The notes under the pieces are model-generated. The model made no database searches and was not told the origin of the DNA. It saw only the letters and a list, made by a program, of their open reading frames with translations. A stretch of 34,973 nt of DNA from Planctomycetota bacterium (GTDB taxonomy: Bacteria; Planctomycetota; Phycisphaerae; Sedimentisphaerales; Anaerohalosphaeraceae), in the NCBI GenBank assembly GCA_021157685.1, contig JAGGWF010000041.1, positions 1 through 34,973 of the forward strand, written 5' to 3'. Both the position numbers and the translations under genes were made by a program. Below are positions 8,255-16,442 of the stretch, piece by piece; the stretch's first letter is position 1; the number at the start of each line of letters is the position of its first letter.

Positions 8255-8997
8255 ATGGCACTGCGAAATATCGTTAAGATCGATGAAGACAAATGTAACG
8301 GCTGCGGCCAGTGTGTGAATGCCTGTGCTGAAGGCGCGATCCAGATGATCGACGGGGTGGCCAAACTCGTCAGCGAGATTTACTGCGACGGGCTGGGTGC
8401 GTGTCTGGATTGCTGTCCGGTTGATGCAATCACCATCGAGCAGCGTGAAGCCGCTGAGTTCGATGAGGAAGCGACAAAACAATATCTCGAAGAGAGCTGG
8501 CTCGCAATAAGACCGCCTATGAACAACAAGCCCCCAAAGCCAAGCCCGAGGGGTTTGTCTGTCCGGGTTCGCGGATGATGAATTTTGACAATCAATCAAC
8601 AACTGACGCATCTGTGCCGCAAGGTGATGTGTCCTCGCAACTGGGCCAGTGGCCGGTGCAGCTTACGCTGGTTTCGCCGATGGCGCCATATTTTGTCGGG
8701 GCCGATCTGATGCTGGTGGCTGATTGTGTGCCGTTTGCGATGGGTGATTTTCATACGAAATTTTTGAAAGGTAACGCCATCGCCGTGGCCTGCCCGAAAC
8801 TGGATGATACCGGCGCTTATGTTCAAAAGATCGCCGATATCCTGACCACTGGAAAACCGAAATCGCTGACAGCCGTCCACATGGAGGTTCCCTGCTGCAA
8901 TGGCCTGCGCGTCCTCGCCGAAAAAGCGATTGCCTAGTCTAGTTCGGATCTGACCATTAAAGACATCACCATCAGTTTACGCGGTGAAGTGCTGTAA
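8255..8997 (+). pseudogene. 4Fe-4S ferredoxin-type protein interrupted by frameshift and amber stop
   Basis: [18 protein letters not shown] and [10 protein letters not shown] clusters in 8255..8578; continuation [32 protein letters not shown] in another frame joins 8575..8937; after TAG 8935 the same frame reads SSSDLTIKDITISLRGEVL* to 8997. Confidence 0.7.
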
Positions 8998-9003
8998 AAC
9001 AAA

Positions 9004-9030
9004 AGCGGAGCGGCGCAAGCCGCCCGATTA
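9004..9030 (+). repeat. 3'-UTR GNRA-loop hairpin element, copy 1
   Basis: AGCGGAGCGGCGCAAGCCGCCCGATTA a few nt after stop 8997. Confidence 0.5.
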
Positions 9031-9074
9031 AACGCTCGGGGTTTCTTGAAAACACTGAGGGGGATGCCTAAACG

Positions 9075-9101
9075 CTATCGGTCGGCTTGCGCCGACGCGC
9101 T
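9075..9101 (-). repeat. 3'-UTR GNRA-loop hairpin element, copy 2
   Basis: Minus strand AGCGCGTCGGCGCAAGCCGACCGATAG immediately after stop of 9106..9624. Confidence 0.5.
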
Positions 9102-9105
9102 GTTG

Positions 9106-9624
9106 TTATTCCACCGTCCATCGCAGGTTGGGAATATCTTCGGGTTTGACGAACTCGACACGCCCGTCGGCGAAGGCGATGTTGGCGCCGGGATTATTTT
9201 CGCCGTGGCGGTCGGTGACAACATCATCCGGCCCGCCGACTTGGTTCCAGCCGGGAGCACTTTCAAATAGCAACACCAGATCCGGCGGTAACTCATTCGC
9301 ATCCGCCGGAATGTTCTCATTCATCGCATAACTGCATGGGCCGATTTTGTCGACGGGACATATAAAATACTTATCCATTCCATCTAAATATTGCTGGATA
9401 TTTTCACACCATTGACCTGTAGATGGATACATCTGATCATTTTCTTTGTAGAGCGACACTGCCATCATGGTTTGTTTTAAGTTGGTTTTGCAGACAATAA
9501 GACATGCTTGTTCTTTGGTGGGACAATGACATGGGATTATAAGAGCGAATATGAAAATTGAAAGCAGTATAAGCAGCAGGATATAAAGTCGCTTGTTTGG
9601 TTTTTTGTCTGTCTTTTCTTCCAT
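9106..9624 (-). CDS. Prepilin-like / H-X(n)-DG domain protein (DUF1559-like C-terminus)
   Basis: N-terminal TM segment; C-terminal RHGENNPGANIAFADGRVEFV. Confidence 0.6.
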   Translation of the reverse strand: MEEKTDKKPNKRLYILLLILLSIFIFALIIPCHCPTKEQACLIVCKTNLKQTMMAVSLYKENDQMYPSTGQWCENIQQYLDGMDKYFICPVDKIGPCSYAMNENIPADANELPPDLVLLFESAPGWNQVGGPDDVVTDRHGENNPGANIAFADGRVEFVKPEDIPNLRWTVE

Positions 9625-9680
9625 CTTTTGCCCCGTTTTTCAATTGGATGTTGATTATTGCAGATTGTATATGGGCGAAG

Positions 9681-9739
9681 GGGTGTTGTAAATGGGAAAG
9701 TTGGCGGATGCATAAACGGCCTGAAAGGCCGGTATAACT
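9681..9739. repeat. Direct repeat copy A (partner 10173..10233)
   Basis: gggtgttgtaaatgggaaagttg...cggcctgaaaggccggtataact. Confidence 0.65.
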
Positions 9740-9892
9740 TAGCCCAGGGCAACGCCTTGGGTATAGGAGCATTCAATTCCAATTCACCCTGAAGGGGCAG
9801 AATATATTGCCCTTACAGGGCGAAACATTATATGGGATTCTGTTACCCAGCCCGTTTGGCTGGGCTAAGATATGTTAGCCCTTCGGGCTACT
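9715..9892. repeat. Cluster of about six micro-hairpins
   Basis: ggcctgaaaggcc, cccagggcaacgccttggg, ccctgaagggg, gcccttacagggc, gcccgtttggctgggc, tagcccttcgggcta in ~180 bp. Confidence 0.6.
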
Positions 9893-9898
9893 TTGTCG

Positions 9899-10168
9899 CT
9901 ATGGCTCGATCTCGCAACCGGGGAAAATCTGTTGGAACAGTTCGAGTTCGAGAATCAGTCTCAGATAGGCCTGCGTGATCTGTTGGTCGGTATAGTCCGG
10001 ATGGCGATGGCGGATACCGGCTTTGGTGATTTGACGGAGGTTATCGCAGAGTTGAAATGTCAATTCAGCTCGACCGGGCAAGCCCATCCTACGCAGGGTT
10101 TCGATTTGCTTTAACTCTGTTATTTGTGATGTGTCCGCACTTCTTACCATATAGTTATTATACAGCAT
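9899..10168 (-). CDS. Conserved-looking small hypothetical protein (~83-89 aa)
   Basis: ORF with strong upstream -10/-35 on minus strand; AELTFQLCDNLRQITKAGIRHRHPDYTDQQITQAYLRLILELELFQQIFPG has protein-like composition. Confidence 0.55.
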   Translation of the reverse strand: MLYNNYMVRSADTSQITELKQIETLRRMGLPGRAELTFQLCDNLRQITKAGIRHRHPDYTDQQITQAYLRLILELELFQQIFPGCEIEP

Positions 10169-10172
10169 GCAA

Positions 10173-10233
10173 GGGTATTGTAAATGGGAAAATTGAGATG
10201 CCTTCTTAAGCGGCCTGAAAGGCCGGTATAACT
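10173..10233. repeat. Direct repeat copy B (partner 9681..9739)
   Basis: gggtattgtaaatgggaaaattg...cggcctgaaaggccggtataact; overlaps the stop codon of 10232..12097. Confidence 0.65.
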
Positions 10234-12097
10234 AAATTTCATCAATCTCAATTTTTCCCAATGCGGCCAACGCGATTCGAACATTGCCAAAGGGGGCACT
10301 GACGGCAAAGCCTGCTACATGCGGGGACAACCTCTCGATCATCTCACGGGCGATCTCGATCCCGATTCTTCTGCCGTCTTCGCGTGTTGCTGCTTTGGAC
10401 ATTCGTTTGAGCAATTCATCCGGCACCACCACACCGGGGACTTCGTTGGCCATGAACTCGGCGTTCTTGTAGCTGGTAAACGGCCAGATGCCTGCGATGA
10501 ACGGCAGGCCGCAATTCTTGACAGCCGCTGCGAATGTAAAGAACATCTCCGTATCAAACACCGGCTGGGTAATTACATATTCAGCTCCCGCGGCGATCTT
10601 CTGCTTAAACCGTTCGATCTCGCGATTCAGCTCAGAGGCCACCGGATTGGCGCCAACACCAATCGTCAAGTCAAGCTGTTGGGGCAATTCATTGCCGGCG
10701 ATATCCAGTCCGCGGTTCAGTCCATCGGCAACCTTTGTTAATGCCACTGAATCCAGATCAAATACTCCCGTTGCATTCGGGTATTCGCCCAACTTCGGTG
10801 GGTCACCGGTGATTAGCAGAACATTTTGCAGCCCCATCGCCTGAATGCCGAGCAGGTCGGACTGCAACCCGATCAGGTTTTTGTCCCGGCAGCAAATATG
10901 CAGGATCGTTTCAATTTCAGCGGCCTGCTCGATCTTCAATGCTGTTACCAGCGGCGACAAACGCGCACTGGCACGCGGTCCGTCGGGGATGTTGATCGCG
11001 TCAATTCCGTGTGCCGCACACAGCTTGGCATTTTCAATTACCTTGGCTGTGTCCACACCTCGCGGCGGCGTCAGTTCGATGCAGGTAATTGGCTCACCAG
11101 CGGCTAACTTTGCCCCTAGCTTGCTTTTATCCGCAAGCGGCGTCGGTTCGGTTCCGACCGGCTTTTCCTCTCGAATATCGATGTGTACAACGGCTGGTTT
11201 AGCCGTCATGGCTTTGGCCAAGGGTCGCAGTGTCTTGGTGATTTCACGGATATGTGCTGGTGTTGTTCCGCAGCATCCACCGATCAGGCGGGCGCCGTTT
11301 TCGTAGAACCGCTTGGCATATTCGGCCATGTACTCCGGTGTACACATATACAGCGTGCGGCCCTCGACCCGGCGGGGCAGTCCCGCGTTCGGCTGGATCG
11401 ACAGTGGTTTATCCGTTACTTTCCGCAGCCGCTTGAGTCCTTCAAGCATATCCGACGGCCCCAGTGAACAGTTCAGCCCCACCGCAACGACTGCATCATA
11501 TCGGGCAATCTCGGCGATGGCTTTTTCGATGCGAGTTCCGAAAAAAGTTTCCAATTGTTCCGTGCAGGTTATCTGTGCCACAATCGGCAGGCTTGTCTTC
11601 GCGATCGCCTCAATCGCAATCGCCAGTTCGGCGGTACTTGTAAAAGTTTCCAGCAGTAGAAAATCGACTCCACCTTTGGCCAGTGCCTCAGATTGGGCAG
11701 CAAAGGCATCACGGAGTTGTCGTTTTAATTTTTGTCCGGGGGCAGGATTGTTTTTGCCGGTTGGCCCGATGGCTCCGGCAACAAGATGATCTTTGCCTGC
11801 AACTCTCCTGGCCAGTTCAGCGGCGGCGATGTTGATAGAAGTGCCTTTGTCGGCCAGTCCGAAACGGGCGAGTTTGAACTGGTTAGCGCCAAAGGTATTC
11901 GTTTCGATAAAATCGCAACCGGCGTCAAGGTATTCTTGGTGAATGGTTTCAATCAATTCCGGCCGGGTCAGGCTTAGCTCGTCAAAACAGGTGTTCAAAA
12001 AGAATCCGTGCTGATAGAGCATCGTCCCCATTGCCCCGTCGCCGATGACAATTCCCTGCTCAAGCTGATTATTTAAGTTCAAATCTGCCATACTCAT
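10232..12097 (-). CDS. Bifunctional homocysteine S-methyltransferase / methylenetetrahydrofolate reductase
   Basis: N-terminal GDGAMGTMLYQHG...GGCCGTTPAHI (MetH-type zinc site) plus C-terminal MetF-like domain (CIELTPPRGVDT, ITQPVFDTEMFF). Confidence 0.9.
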   Translation of the reverse strand: MSMADLNLNNQLEQGIVIGDGAMGTMLYQHGFFLNTCFDELSLTRPELIETIHQEYLDAGCDFIETNTFGANQFKLARFGLADKGTSINIAAAELARRVAGKDHLVAGAIGPTGKNNPAPGQKLKRQLRDAFAAQSEALAKGGVDFLLLETFTSTAELAIAIEAIAKTSLPIVAQITCTEQLETFFGTRIEKAIAEIARYDAVVAVGLNCSLGPSDMLEGLKRLRKVTDKPLSIQPNAGLPRRVEGRTLYMCTPEYMAEYAKRFYENGARLIGGCCGTTPAHIREITKTLRPLAKAMTAKPAVVHIDIREEKPVGTEPTPLADKSKLGAKLAAGEPITCIELTPPRGVDTAKVIENAKLCAAHGIDAINIPDGPRASARLSPLVTALKIEQAAEIETILHICCRDKNLIGLQSDLLGIQAMGLQNVLLITGDPPKLGEYPNATGVFDLDSVALTKVADGLNRGLDIAGNELPQQLDLTIGVGANPVASELNREIERFKQKIAAGAEYVITQPVFDTEMFFTFAAAVKNCGLPFIAGIWPFTSYKNAEFMANEVPGVVVPDELLKRMSKAATREDGRRIGIEIAREMIERLSPHVAGFAVSAPFGNVRIALAALGKIEIDEI

Positions 12098-12384
12098 TTT
12101 ATAATAATCCTGACCAAATTATAGTAACCCTGACTGAAAACTGGTGGTTTTCCTATGAAACCAACCAAACTATCACGAAAATGGGACAAAATCAATGAAT
12201 TGCAATCATTTTTAATGAAAACGGTTTTTATCGGTCGAAAATGGTTTAGAGAGTGTATCGTGTGAGTCGGGTTGCGAAATGGCTTGCAATTATACAATTG
12301 CCGGCTATACTATTCCTCCAACTTTTGAGGAAGTGATTTACCGTATAGAGAAAAAGGATTTTAATACAATCTCGGGAAAAAGCT

Positions 12385-12825
12385 ATGGACCTGAAAAAAA
12401 TAAAAGAACTGATAGACATAATGAAGGAAAATGACTTGGTGGAGTTAGAGATTGTCGATGGCGATTCGAAAGTCCATCTCAAAGGCCCCCATGCAGCAGT
12501 CCCAGCGATGCCTCCCGCGCCGACTCCTGCCGCACCAGCAACCCCGGTTTCGGCCGCTCCGGCTCCGGCAGAAGCGGTTGATGACGGGCTGATTAAAATT
12601 GAATCACCCATTGTGGGGACTTTCTATCCGTCGCCCAGCCCGGAATCTGACTCGTATGTCAAGGTCGGCGATCAGGTTAACGCTGATACCGTTGTATGTA
12701 TTATTGAGGCCATGAAGGTGATGAACGAAATCAAGGCCGAGGTCGGCGGGGTTATCGCGGAAGTATGCTGTGAGGATGGCGAGGCGATTGAATTTGGTCA
12801 GGTCCTTTTCAAAGTGCGCCCCTAA
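12385..12825 (+). CDS. accB: Acetyl-CoA carboxylase biotin carboxyl carrier protein
   Basis: Biotinyl motif EAMKVMNE, Pro/Ala linker. Confidence 0.92.
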   Translation: MDLKKIKELIDIMKENDLVELEIVDGDSKVHLKGPHAAVPAMPPAPTPAAPATPVSAAPAPAEAVDDGLIKIESPIVGTFYPSPSPESDSYVKVGDQVNADTVVCIIEAMKVMNEIKAEVGGVIAEVCCEDGEAIEFGQVLFKVRP

Positions 12826-12893
12826 TTCATAAGATATCCGGTGTAAAGTCGGGACTCCTCAAATTTGATATCTAAGTATTCCGAAAGAATTTT

Positions 12894-14234
12894 ATGTTTT
12901 CAAGAGTCTTAATTGCAAATCGAGGCGAAATTGCGCTCCGTATTATCCGGGCTTGTCACGAGCTTGGAGTCGAGGCGGTCGTGGTCTATTCAGAAGCCGA
13001 CCGGGATGCGGCGTATGTGCAGTTGGCCGATGAGGCGATTTGTATTGGTCCGGCGGCTGCGGCTAAGAGCTATCTGAACATTCCCGCGATCATCAGTGCC
13101 GCTGAGCTTGCGGATGTCGATGCGATTCATCCGGGATATGGCTTTTTTTCTGAAAACGCACATTTTGCGGATATTTGCAACGACTGTGGTATTGTGTTTA
13201 TCGGCCCGGATCCGGAGTCTATGCGTCAGCTTGGCGACAAGGTGGCCGCCAGAGCGCTTGCCAAGAAGGCAAGAGTGCCGGTTGTGCCGGGTTCTGAGGG
13301 CGAAATTAAGGACGAAGCCGAGGCGATTAAATTAGCGAATAAGATCGGTTATCCGGTGATCGTCAAGGCCGCCGCCGGTGGTGGCGGTCGCGGAATGCGG
13401 GTTGCGCATAATGACATCAGTTTGCGAAAGGGCTTTATCGCAGCGAAGACCGAGGCCGAAGCGATCTTTAAAGATGGAACCGTGTACATTGAGAAGTTTA
13501 TTGTAGAACCGCGACATGTTGAAGTGCAGCTTATGGCCGACAAAAGCGGTAACGCGGTCCATTTCTACGAACGAGACTGCACCATCCAGCGGCGACATCA
13601 GAAACTGATTGAGGAATCGCCATCTCCGGTACTCAATGAAAAGACGCGCGAGGAATTGTGCAAATCGGCACTTCGACTCGTTAAGGAAGCTAAATATCAT
13701 AACGCCGCAACATGCGAATTCCTGCTTGATAAGCATAATAATTACTACTTCATTGAGATCAACACCCGGATTCAGGTGGAACATCCCGTCAGCGAAATGG
13801 TAACAGGGCACGATCTGATCAAATGGCAGCTTAAAATTGCTTCTGGCGAGGCATTGGATATAAGACAGCGAGACATCCGCCACACCGGATGCGCGATGGA
13901 GTGCCGCATTAACGCCGAAGACCCGGCTCGCGACTATGCTCCCTGTCCCGGACGGGTGGACGAGTTCATTGTTCCCGGCGGTATGGGAGTTCGTGTGGAT
14001 ACACATCTTTATCAGGGTGCGATGGTTTCGCCGTATTATGACTCGATGATTGCCAAGCTGATCGTCCATCGGCCGACGCGCGAAGAAACGATTGCCACGA
14101 TGAAACGCGCCTTGCGGGAGTTTAAGATCGGGCCGATCAAAACGACGATCCCGACGTGTCTGGAAATCCTGTCGCACCACCTGTTCGTCAAAAGCGAGGT
14201 CGACACCAGCTTCATCGAACGCCACATGGGGTAA
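12894..14234 (+). CDS. accC: Biotin carboxylase subunit
   Basis: [49 protein letters not shown]. Confidence 0.95.
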   Translation: MFSRVLIANRGEIALRIIRACHELGVEAVVVYSEADRDAAYVQLADEAICIGPAAAAKSYLNIPAIISAAELADVDAIHPGYGFFSENAHFADICNDCGIVFIGPDPESMRQLGDKVAARALAKKARVPVVPGSEGEIKDEAEAIKLANKIGYPVIVKAAAGGGGRGMRVAHNDISLRKGFIAAKTEAEAIFKDGTVYIEKFIVEPRHVEVQLMADKSGNAVHFYERDCTIQRRHQKLIEESPSPVLNEKTREELCKSALRLVKEAKYHNAATCEFLLDKHNNYYFIEINTRIQVEHPVSEMVTGHDLIKWQLKIASGEALDIRQRDIRHTGCAMECRINAEDPARDYAPCPGRVDEFIVPGGMGVRVDTHLYQGAMVSPYYDSMIAKLIVHRPTREETIATMKRALREFKIGPIKTTIPTCLEILSHHLFVKSEVDTSFIERHMG

Positions 14235-14240
14235 ACAAAC

Positions 14241-14266
14241 AGCGAGAGGGCGAAAGCCCTCCGATT
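14241..14266 (+). repeat. 3'-UTR GNRA-loop hairpin element, copy 3
   Basis: AGCGAGAGGGCGAAAGCCCTCCGATT just after accC stop. Confidence 0.5.
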
Positions 14267-14435
14267 GGGATACCTGTGGCTTCCGTTTTCGATACACCGT
14301 TGCTATTATCAATCATCATTGTCGCATAGTTGCGGCACTTCCGTTTTTTATTTGACTTGTGTGGGGTTTTGGGTAAACTACGGGGCCTTTACACTGGCAG
14401 TAGTCGTGGATTTAGAAACTCATGGAGATCGTATA

Positions 14436-15323
14436 GTGGGATATAATTGTGTAGTATTGGTTAAGCAAGTGCCGGATACCAAACGGGTTACGGGTCAGGC
14501 AATGAACGATGACGGCACGGTGAACCGTGCGGCGCTTCCGGCGATTTTTAACCCGGAAGACCTCAATGCGCTGGAATTGGCACTGGATATCAAGGACCGA
14601 TTCGGCGGCACTGTTACCGTGATGACAATGGGTTTGCCGACGGCGACAGATGTTTTGCGGGCGGGGATGTTTCGCGGAGCCGATCAGGCGATTTTGGTGA
14701 CAGATCGTCGTTGTGCGGCCTCAGATACCTTGGCGACGAGCTATATTCTCAGTTGCGGTGTCAAAAAACTCAATCCCGACATTGTCCTTTGCGGCCGTCA
14801 GGCAATCGATGGCGACACGGCCCAGGTCGGTCCACAGATTGCTGAAAAGCTGGATATGCCCCAGATTACCTATGTTGAAGACCTCGTCTCGCTGGAGGGT
14901 GAAACGATTGTCATCAAACGCAATCTGGGCAATGGCTGGCAGGAAGTCAGAGGCCAATTGCCGGTTCTTTTAACTGTGTTGGATACGGCTAACGAACCGC
15001 GTGTGCCGAGGGCCAAACGATTGATGAAGTGCAAGGCCGCTAAGTGCCGTATGGAAGTTGAAAAAGCGGCTAAAGAAGATGATTCGATTGATGTCGATGC
15101 GGTGTGTAAGGATTTGGAAGACAGGGGCTTATTGATCAGGCAGTGGGATCTGGACTTTTTGGAAGCGGATATGCAATGGTGCGGCCGGGACGGTTCGCCC
15201 ACCAAAGTGCATCGTATTCAGAGTGTGGTTTTGGCCGCCAAGGAATCCAAGGATGTCGAGCCCACTCAGGACGCGGTGGAAACAATGGTTCACGAACTGA
15301 TTGTGGATCACACCATCGGCTGA
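14436..15323 (+). CDS. etfB: Electron transfer flavoprotein beta subunit
   Basis: CVVLVKQVPDTKRV...NPEDLNALELAL...CGRQAIDGDTAQVGPQ; GTG start at 14436 with GGAG SD preferred over track start 14265. Confidence 0.9.
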   Translation: MGYNCVVLVKQVPDTKRVTGQAMNDDGTVNRAALPAIFNPEDLNALELALDIKDRFGGTVTVMTMGLPTATDVLRAGMFRGADQAILVTDRRCAASDTLATSYILSCGVKKLNPDIVLCGRQAIDGDTAQVGPQIAEKLDMPQITYVEDLVSLEGETIVIKRNLGNGWQEVRGQLPVLLTVLDTANEPRVPRAKRLMKCKAAKCRMEVEKAAKEDDSIDVDAVCKDLEDRGLLIRQWDLDFLEADMQWCGRDGSPTKVHRIQSVVLAAKESKDVEPTQDAVETMVHELIVDHTIG

Positions 15324-15374
15324 TAAAGATAAAATGAATGGCCCTTTGGGTAACAGGATAACAAGGAAGACGAG

Positions 15375-16403
15375 ATGATTGAAGTCAATAAACAGGGAGA
15401 AGTTTGGGTTTTTGCAGAACAGCGCGGCGGCAAGATCGAAGAGACGCCGCTGGAACTGATGAGCAAGGGTCGCGAACTGGCTGATACACTCAAAGTGCCG
15501 CTGGCGGCGGTTCTGCTGGGCGATGAGGTAAGCGGTTTGACCGAGCAACTGGCTCGCTATGGCGCCGATAAGGTGTATGTGGCGGAGCATCCGTTGCTGG
15601 AATACTATCAGGCCAGCAGTTACGCCAAGGTGGTCGACGAATTGATTCACGAATACGCACCGCAGATCGTTTTGTACGGAGCGACGCCGTGCGGCCGTGA
15701 CTTAGCGCCACGAGTGGCCAGTTCTGTTAAGGCCGGTCTGACAGCGGATTGCACAGATCTTCTGATCGGCAATCATGAAATCAAAAAGACCGGCACGGTT
15801 TATGAGAACCTGTTGTTTCAGGTTCGTCCGGCCTTTGGCGGTAATATCATCGCAACAATTATTAATTATGACCGTTGGCCGCAGATGGCGACGGTGCGTG
15901 AGGGCGTGATGCCGATGCCGGAGCCGGATGTTAGCCGCAAGGCGGAAGTTGTCAAGAAAACTGTTCATCTGTCCCAGACTGATTTGGTCATTGATATTAT
16001 TGCCGAACATATGCAGGCCAAAAAGGTCGATCTCAAGGCCTCGCGGGTTATCGTTGCCGGTGGAGCGGGTGTGGGGAGTAAAGATAATTTCAAACTCGTC
16101 TGGGATTTGGCGCATTGTTTGGGCGGAGCGCCCGGAGCGACCCGTGCGGCAGTCGATCTCGGATTTATTGACCGCGATCATCAGGTCGGACAGACCGGTA
16201 CGACCGTTCGCCCGAGTCTCTATGTGGCTATTGGTATCAGCGGGGCCATTCAGCATCAGGCGGGCATGGCGGACAGCCAGAAGATTATCGCGATCAATAA
16301 TGACCCCGATGCACCGATCTTCGGTGTGGCCCATTACAAGATCACCGGCGACCTGAACCAAGTGGTTCCGATGATGATCAAGGCGATCAAGGAAAAAGTA
16401 TAA
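15375..16403 (+). CDS. etfA: Electron transfer flavoprotein alpha subunit
   Basis: C-terminal FAD-binding motif VAGGAGVGSKDNF...GATRAAVD...QTGTTVRPSLYVAIGISGAIQHQAGM. Confidence 0.93.
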   Translation: MIEVNKQGEVWVFAEQRGGKIEETPLELMSKGRELADTLKVPLAAVLLGDEVSGLTEQLARYGADKVYVAEHPLLEYYQASSYAKVVDELIHEYAPQIVLYGATPCGRDLAPRVASSVKAGLTADCTDLLIGNHEIKKTGTVYENLLFQVRPAFGGNIIATIINYDRWPQMATVREGVMPMPEPDVSRKAEVVKKTVHLSQTDLVIDIIAEHMQAKKVDLKASRVIVAGGAGVGSKDNFKLVWDLAHCLGGAPGATRAAVDLGFIDRDHQVGQTGTTVRPSLYVAIGISGAIQHQAGMADSQKIIAINNDPDAPIFGVAHYKITGDLNQVVPMMIKAIKEKV

Positions 16404-16442
16404 GAAATCAAAGATAGAACCCAAGTTTAGGGATGGTCAAAG

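Noticed and set aside
8480-8500. Programmed -1 frameshift in the ferredoxin gene
   Set aside because: No slippery heptamer or obvious downstream structure at the (AG)3 site, and a second lesion (TAG 8935) favours decay or error
8935-8937. Pyrrolysine or stop-codon readthrough at TAG
   Set aside because: No pyl gene or readthrough signal in the window; only a formal possibility
10284-11977. Series of plus-strand ORFs up to 158 aa opposite the metH/metF gene
   Set aside because: Antisense shadow ORFs of a well-supported conserved minus-strand gene; no SD or domain-like sequence
12098-12300. SAM or cobalamin riboswitch upstream of the homocysteine methyltransferase gene
   Set aside because: No recognisable conserved core (e.g. 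B12 box) in the leader by eye
13332-14312. 326-aa minus-strand ORF
   Set aside because: Antisense to accC, which has all expected motifs on the plus strand
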